Source of the DNA: Methylothermaceae bacterium | Lineage (GTDB): Bacteria; Pseudomonadota; Gammaproteobacteria; Methylococcales; Methylothermaceae | Assembly: GCA_027024125.1 (NCBI GenBank) | Contig: JALVSV010000396.1 | Coordinates: forward strand, 1-10,485 | Length of the DNA: 10,485 nucleotides | Direction: 5' to 3' | Shown: piece after piece, positions 6,817 to 10,485 of the stretch | How the letters are laid out: the number at the start of each line of letters is the position of its first letter | Position numbering within the stretch: the stretch's first letter is position 1 | Translations under genes and position numbers: made by a program | The notes under the pieces: generated by a model | Told to the model about the DNA's origin: nothing | Database searches by the model: none | What the model saw: only the letters and a program-made list of their open reading frames with translations

Positions 6817-8120
6817 TATTCCAACCCCAAATGTGTAATCAGTTCCTCTCCCATCATGTACCGCAGCGTGTTTTTCAACTTCTTCAACTGAATGAACAGA
6901 TCATGCTCGGGATAGAGTCCTTCCGTCACCATCGGTGATTTGAAGTAGAACGAAAGCCACTCCTGAATGCCGCTCATTTTGGCGCGCTGGGCCAGATTCA
7001 GGAAAAGCGCCAGGTCTAATACGATAGGGGCGGCCAGGATGCTGTCGCGACATAGGAAGTTGATTTTGATTTGCATGGGATACTCCAGCCACCCAAAGAT
7101 ATCGATGTTGTCCCAGCCTTCTTTATTGTCCCCTCGCGGAGGGTAATAGTCGATCCGGACTTTGTGATAGAGGTCGCCATACAGATCCGGGTTTAAATGG
7201 GGTTGTAGGATGGTGTCAAGGACACTTAATTTGCTTACTTCCTTGGTCTTGAATGAGCCTGGATCGTCTAGCACCTCCCCGTCACGATTGCCCAGGATAT
7301 TGGTGGAATACCAACCGCTGATCCCCAACATACGGGATTTAAGACCCGGAGCGATGATGGTTTTCATTAAGGTTTGGCCGGTCTTGAAATCCTTTCCGGC
7401 GATGGGGACGCCTTCAATTTTTGCCAGTTCTTGGAGGGCGGGAATGTCCACGGCTAGATTGGGGGCGCCGTTGGCATAGGGAACGCCTTCCTTCAGGGCG
7501 GCCCAAGTATAGATCATACTGGGGGAAATACTGGCGTCGTTTTCTTTGAGCCCTGTTTCGAAGCGTTCCAGCGTCAGGTGGGCCTCACTCTGATTGATGT
7601 ACACTTCGGTACTGCCGCACCAGATCATTACCGCTTGGTCAAGTCCGTGTTGCTCCTTGAAATGGCGGATGTCGTCGCGCAGTTGGTTTGCCAGCGTCCA
7701 TTTATCATTCCCCCGCTTGATATGGTTTCCATCCAGGTTTCTGACGAAAGTTTTGTCAAAAACAGCGGGCATCGGGGTAATGTTTTCCAGCTCGTTTCGG
7801 ATGGAGTCGAGGGTTTCCTGTTGGAGCACGCCGGCTATGGTCGCAGCCTGGTAAAGGTTGTCTGAGAAAATGTCCCATCCGCCGAACACCAGCCCGTCAA
7901 GGGTGGCAAGGGGAACGAAATCCTTGATCATGGGCGAGCGGTGCTCCGTACGCTTGCCAAGGCGGATGGTGCCCATCTGGGTCAATGACCCAACGGGTTT
8001 CGCTTGGTTTTTCAAGATGGCGTATACTCCAGCGATGAAAGTTGTCGCCACCGCGCCCATGCCGGGAATGAGCACTCCCAGTTTGGTGGGGGCACTTTGG
8101 ATATCGTATCTTGGGTTCAT
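6804..8120 (-). CDS. inositol-3-phosphate synthase (myo-inositol-1-phosphate synthase)
   Basis: It converts D-glucose-6-phosphate to 1D-myo-inositol 3-phosphate using bound NAD, the committed step to inositol compounds. The 438-residue protein shows GMGAVATT (20-27) as the NAD-binding turn. AGKDFKTGQT (241-250), WYSTNILGNRDG (270-281), PPRGDNK (327-333) and CRDSILAAP (357-365) correspond to the conserved blocks of the catalytic domain, including the lysines expected in the active site. Length fits the bacterial forms, which are shorter than the eukaryotic ones. ATG 8120 is chosen because a TGAGGA-like site precedes it by 6 bases; the in-frame ATG at 8132 lacks one. It diverges from the CDP-alcohol phosphatidyltransferase gene with 25 bases between start codons and overlaps the glycosyltransferase tail. 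With its two neighbours it forms an inositol module. Confidence 0.93.
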   Translation of the reverse strand: MNPRYDIQSAPTKLGVLIPGMGAVATTFIAGVYAILKNQAKPVGSLTQMGTIRLGKRTEHRSPMIKDFVPLATLDGLVFGGWDIFSDNLYQAATIAGVLQQETLDSIRNELENITPMPAVFDKTFVRNLDGNHIKRGNDKWTLANQLRDDIRHFKEQHGLDQAVMIWCGSTEVYINQSEAHLTLERFETGLKENDASISPSMIYTWAALKEGVPYANGAPNLAVDIPALQELAKIEGVPIAGKDFKTGQTLMKTIIAPGLKSRMLGISGWYSTNILGNRDGEVLDDPGSFKTKEVSKLSVLDTILQPHLNPDLYGDLYHKVRIDYYPPRGDNKEGWDNIDIFGWLEYPMQIKINFLCRDSILAAPIVLDLALFLNLAQRAKMSGIQEWLSFYFKSPMVTEGLYPEHDLFIQLKKLKNTLRYMMGEELITHLGLEYYEN

Positions 8121-8145
8121 CGCAGTCCTCATTGAATTATGATCT
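8121..8145. promoter_or_regulatory. 25-base divergent intergenic gap
   Basis: The start codons of the minus-strand inositol synthase and the plus-strand CDP-alcohol phosphatidyltransferase gene are separated by only 25 bases. This is too short for two separate promoters. At least one promoter must therefore lie inside the coding sequence of the opposite gene, or one of the starts is further downstream. I see no clear promoter boxes here. Confidence 0.4.
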
Positions 8146-8805
8146 ATGACGATAAGTTTAGATGAAGCGCGCCGTCGTTGCAGACGCCAGAGTGATTATC
8201 TCATCACTATGTTCGTCACTAATCCGCTTGCGGTGTGGCTGACCTGGCTGCTTTTACCCACCCGGATTACACCCAATCATGTCACGCTGTTATCTCTCGC
8301 CAGCGCTCTTGCTTGCGCTCTTGCCTACAGTCAGGGTGCTTTCCTGGCGGGAGCGGTATTGCTTTTTCTTTCCCATGTGCTGGACTGCGTCGACGGCAAT
8401 CTGGCCCGGGTCCGAGGTGTGGGCAGTACAGGTGGCAAATTGTTGGACATGGTGGCTGACCGGATCGGCGAGGGAGCGATTTTTATAGGTGTGGCATGGC
8501 ACTTCCACTCCATCAACCCGGACATGGCGCTGTTGGCCATAGCTGACGGTCTGTTGCTGGTGCTCTACTACTATATCGTGGATATTGGTCTCACCCTGAT
8601 TCCCAATACATCTTCCCCAAGTATGCGAGGATGGTGTTATCAGGGAGTGCGCTTGAAATGGGGCCTCATGGAGCCTGTGATTTACGGGTTCATCGCCTTC
8701 TCCCTGATTGGCAGGATCGATCTGCACCTCTATATGGTGTTTATCCTGGCCATAGGGGGACTGGTCTATCAGTCGTATAAGATCGTCAGGTGGGTTCGCA
8801 GTTGA
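8146..8805 (+). CDS. CDP-alcohol phosphatidyltransferase family membrane enzyme
   Basis: The 219-residue protein carries the complete family signature DG-x2-AR-x8-G-x3-D-x3-D: Asp80, Asp83-Gly84, Ala87-Arg88, Gly97, Asp101 and Asp105. The aspartates bind the two metal ions that position the CDP-alcohol. About six hydrophobic segments surround it (roughly 24-38, 46-64, 66-80, 108-122, 130-152 and 175-208), as expected for this integral membrane family. The N-terminal part ending TRITPNHVTLLS (39-50) matches the usual start of such enzymes and supports ATG 8146. Members join the phosphoalcohol of a CDP-alcohol to a second alcohol. The adjacent cytidylyltransferase and inositol synthase genes suggest CDP-inositol as donor, as in di-myo-inositol-phosphate-phosphate synthase, but a phospholipid product is also possible. 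Its 3' end overlaps the convergent cytidylyltransferase gene by 20 bases. Confidence 0.9.
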   Translation: MTISLDEARRRCRRQSDYLITMFVTNPLAVWLTWLLLPTRITPNHVTLLSLASALACALAYSQGAFLAGAVLLFLSHVLDCVDGNLARVRGVGSTGGKLLDMVADRIGEGAIFIGVAWHFHSINPDMALLAIADGLLLVLYYYIVDIGLTLIPNTSSPSMRGWCYQGVRLKWGLMEPVIYGFIAFSLIGRIDLHLYMVFILAIGGLVYQSYKIVRWVRS

Positions 8806-9505
8806 GCATCTTCCAGCCTTGTTCTAGCATGGCAGGGTCGTCGATGTCCTGCCAGGTGGCGTCACCGATGTCGATCGCACGCATGATGCCTTTGCTGCCC
8901 AGGAGAGCGATGCCTTCTGAGAGGGAGGCGTCGCCTTTTTCCGCAACGACTTGTTTCAGCGCCGCCATCAGGTCACGGCTACAGAGGAAAAGCCCTGTAT
9001 CAATGCAGTTATATTCGCGCAATGCCTTGCCAATCTTGACGATATGGTCACCATCAGCGAGCACCTTGGTGGCGTCGTCCAGATCAAACACCTCGTCGAT
9101 CTTGTAGTCCACGAACAACGCTGCGCCTCGTTCCGGCATCGATGCACTTCGCAGAATGTGGGGAATTTCCCTGGAAAATAGATGGTCAGCCATGCTGAGG
9201 ATGAAACGATCCCGTATCCATGCATCAGCGGAGAGTACCGATAGACCGTTGCCAAGGTGGTATTGGTCATTGAAAGCGAAGTTCAATTGGCAAGCGCCGG
9301 TATAATGCTTGCTCAGATAACGCTTGATCCGGTCGGCTTCGTATCCCACGGTGATCACGATTTCGTCGCAGCCTGCGGATTCAAGTGTTTCCAGGGTTCG
9401 AAGGATGAGGGCTTTGCCGTCAATTTCGATCAGCGGTTTGAGGGTGTGCTGGGATTGTAGGCGGCTGCCGAACCCTGCCGCCAGGATGATGGCTTGTTTT
9501 AGCAT
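8786..9505 (-). CDS. CTP:inositol-1-phosphate cytidylyltransferase-like nucleotidyltransferase
   Basis: A 239-residue sugar-phosphate nucleotidyltransferase. LAAGFGSRL (8-16) is the signature NTP-binding loop, and KPLIEI (23-28) follows with the conserved Lys. GNGLS (85-89) and SMADHLF (104-110), with Asp107 as probable metal ligand, come next. DATKVL (144-149), IVKIGK (155-160) and NCIDTGLFLCS (166-176) resemble the inositol-1-phosphate cytidylyltransferases of hyperthermophiles more than glucose-1-phosphate enzymes. It would make CDP-inositol from CTP and inositol phosphate in the cytoplasm. ATG 9505 puts the NTP loop at the usual distance from the N-terminus; a TTG at 9553 is in frame but adds unconserved residues. 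The ribosome binding site is weak. The substrate is inferred from motif resemblance and the neighbouring inositol synthase; a glycerol-, choline- or sugar-phosphate enzyme remains possible. Confidence 0.75.
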   Translation of the reverse strand: MLKQAIILAAGFGSRLQSQHTLKPLIEIDGKALILRTLETLESAGCDEIVITVGYEADRIKRYLSKHYTGACQLNFAFNDQYHLGNGLSVLSADAWIRDRFILSMADHLFSREIPHILRSASMPERGAALFVDYKIDEVFDLDDATKVLADGDHIVKIGKALREYNCIDTGLFLCSRDLMAALKQVVAEKGDASLSEGIALLGSKGIMRAIDIGDATWQDIDDPAMLEQGWKMLNCEPT

Positions 9506-9575
9506 AATGAAGGTCGTAGTCTTGACATATGGCTTAGGTGTATCAGATTCCAATTTCTAATTTGCTCGACACCCG

Positions 9576-9836
9576 CTACATGGTGCCTGCGTACACTTCG
9601 CGGGTGCGCTTAAAGACCAGATCAACCATTCGTTCGTTATACCCATGACAGTTGTTGTTGCGATCTGCGATCATGTTGAGCACAATCTCTTCATCGTCCG
9701 ACCGGGTCATGCCAGAATGCCAGCCTGATACAGTTGCGCGGGTTCTGCGAGGTCTAAGCAGGATACGGTCGATGCGGGTGTTACTCATGAATCTCGCCCC
9801 ATCAGATGATTCATCGGTTATTTTCACGGAAGGCAT
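9576..9836 (-). CDS. hypothetical protein of 86 residues, unrecognised
   Basis: I do not recognise this protein. It is hydrophilic and rich in Arg, Asp and Asn, with no membrane segment, signal peptide or obvious motif; the C-terminal half (CHGYNERMVDLVFKRTREVY) looks helical and charged. It lies on the same strand as the cytidylyltransferase gene, which starts 70 bases downstream, and the antitoxin gene, which ends 66 bases upstream. A second ATG at 9788 is preceded by a purine-rich GGGGCGAG and may be the real start, giving 70 residues. It could be a small cytoplasmic protein, the remnant of a larger gene, or a non-coding open frame. Confidence 0.35.
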   Translation of the reverse strand: MPSVKITDESSDGARFMSNTRIDRILLRPRRTRATVSGWHSGMTRSDDEEIVLNMIADRNNNCHGYNERMVDLVFKRTREVYAGTM

Positions 9837-9902
9837 GTCTCGCTAACGATGGCCGAATGAGGCTTTTCGACGTGTGGCTATTCAACATGGCGTAGGGCAG
9901 AA

Positions 9903-10181
9903 TTATGCTCCCTTGTTCCGTTGCCGGGCCTTCCACATGTCGTAGTCGAGTTGCATCCCGGCCCATAACTCGGCCCGGCCGCCATTCTCGACACCCAGCC
10001 AGCGTTCGATCCTCAGCGCCATCTCTGGTGTAATGCTCGCTTGCTCATGGATGATCCGGGATAAGGTTACTCGCGAAACGCCCAGCTGGCGGGCCGCCTC
10101 GGTGACGCTCAGTCCCCGTGCCGGCAGGATGTCCTCGCGCAGTATCGCGCCAGGGTGGGGGGGGTTATATTGTACGCTCAT
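9903..10181 (-). CDS. higA: HigA-family antitoxin, XRE-type DNA-binding protein
   Basis: The 92-residue protein opens with PPHPGAILREDILPARGLS (8-25), the hallmark of HigA/VapI-type addiction-module antitoxins. A Cro/C1-type helix-turn-helix follows at about 24-46 (SVTEAARQLGVSRVTLSRII), and then an ALRIERWLG helix. Length is typical. Such proteins bind and neutralise a HigB mRNA-cleaving toxin and repress their own operon. HigB is normally encoded just upstream and ends within some 20 bases of the higA start. Here that space holds only a possible C-terminal stub of higB, so this antitoxin appears orphaned. The ATG at 10181 has only a weak purine-rich stretch (GAAAAG) before it. Confidence 0.9.
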   Translation of the reverse strand: MSVQYNPPHPGAILREDILPARGLSVTEAARQLGVSRVTLSRIIHEQASITPEMALRIERWLGVENGGRAELWAGMQLDYDMWKARQRNKGA

Positions 10182-10195
10182 GATTGGCTTTTCAG

Positions 10196-10235
10196 TCAGT
10201 GATATTCATGGTTATCGAGCAGAACAACGTCTTCA
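10196..10235 (-). pseudogene. higB: possible C-terminal stub of a HigB toxin gene
   Basis: On the minus strand, codons reading EDVVLLDNHEYH and then TGA (10196-10198) end 14 bases before the higA start. Position, spacing and the Asp/Val-rich tail closing in EYH fit the C-terminus of HigB-family toxins, which often end in DVEIVDYH or a similar sequence. Only a dozen or so codons are left; further upstream the DNA belongs to another gene in a different frame. The match is short and could be coincidental. Confidence 0.35.
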
Positions 10236-10485
10236 ATTTTTCCCCAGCACATAAAACAAATGACTCATCGGCAATTTGAGCACCCCCTTGCGGAAGGTCA
10301 TGTCCCACACCCCTAGCGCCCGCATCCACAAGGGAAATTTGTTTTGTTTGATGTAATCGATGATGGGTACTTCCCAATCGGGTTTCAGCTTGTTCGGATC
10401 GGGGGCGTTGGAGTTGCCATAGGCCTTGTGCAGGCGGATGTCCCGGGGGCCGGAGGGATCGGGCCAGCCTGGGGTGTCGATGGCT
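10233..10485 (-). CDS. unrecognised protein, C-terminal 83 residues (5' end beyond window)
   Basis: The frame is open on the minus strand from the right edge of the window to a TGA at 10233-10235. Codon use is GC-rich and gene-like, and the residues are well mixed: AIDTPGWPDPSGPRDIRLHK, then a DWEVPIIDYI stretch, an aromatic WMRALGVWDMTFRKGVLK segment and a final HLFYVLGKN. I cannot place it in a family. The hydrophobic, basic C-terminus might associate with a membrane or be an ordinary globular end. Its stop falls exactly where the possible higB stub begins, so its natural C-terminus may have been altered by a junction there. It is on the same strand as higA and may be co-transcribed with it. 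Confidence 0.6.
   Translation of the reverse strand, partial: AIDTPGWPDPSGPRDIRLHKAYGNSNAPDPNKLKPDWEVPIIDYIKQNKFPLWMRALGVWDMTFRKGVLKLPMSHLFYVLGKN

Noticed and set aside
7858..8142. Plus-strand open frames opposite the inositol synthase gene
   Set aside because: They are antisense to a well-supported enzyme and their products show no domain features.

Overview
The window looks like a surface-polysaccharide and accessory region of a Gram-negative bacterium. It is probably a proteobacterium, perhaps an aquatic gammaproteobacterium. That guess rests on the gmd/fcl pair, the HigA-type antitoxin, the IS remnants and the general look of the proteins, with no decisive marker such as rRNA, so it is tentative.

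Layout. (1) 1-504: 3' end of a short-chain dehydrogenase/reductase gene. (2) 505-840: a gene-free stretch with a small GC-rich hairpin and a weak candidate promoter, leading to (3) 841-1779: an AT-rich sulfotransferase gene. (4) About 1828-2640: an insertion-sequence graveyard on the minus strand, with an IS5-family transposase piece carrying two frameshifts abutting the N-terminal piece of a different, IS4-like transposase. (5) 2713-6816: four tightly packed plus-strand genes: gmd and fcl (GDP-mannose to GDP-L-fucose), then two family-2 glycosyltransferases. gmd and fcl are GC-rich; the later glycosyltransferase DNA and the sulfotransferase are clearly AT-richer. Together with the sulfotransferase they suggest a fucose-containing, possibly sulfated glycan.

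(6) 6804-9505: a three-gene inositol module: inositol-3-phosphate synthase (minus), a CDP-alcohol phosphatidyltransferase-family membrane enzyme (plus) and an inositol-1-phosphate cytidylyltransferase-like protein (minus). The expected flow is glucose-6-phosphate to inositol-phosphate to CDP-inositol, then transfer of phosphoinositol to an alcohol acceptor. This enzyme set is known from di-myo-inositol-phosphate synthesis in hyperthermophiles; finding it beside polysaccharide genes is the most interesting part of the window. The three genes alternate in strand, overlap tail to tail, and two of them diverge from start codons only 25 bases apart.

(7) 9576-10485: minus-strand genes comprising an unrecognised 86-codon reading frame, a HigA-family antitoxin with only a possible stub of its HigB toxin, and the 3' end of an unrecognised gene running off the right edge. 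I saw no rRNA, tRNA or CRISPR array.
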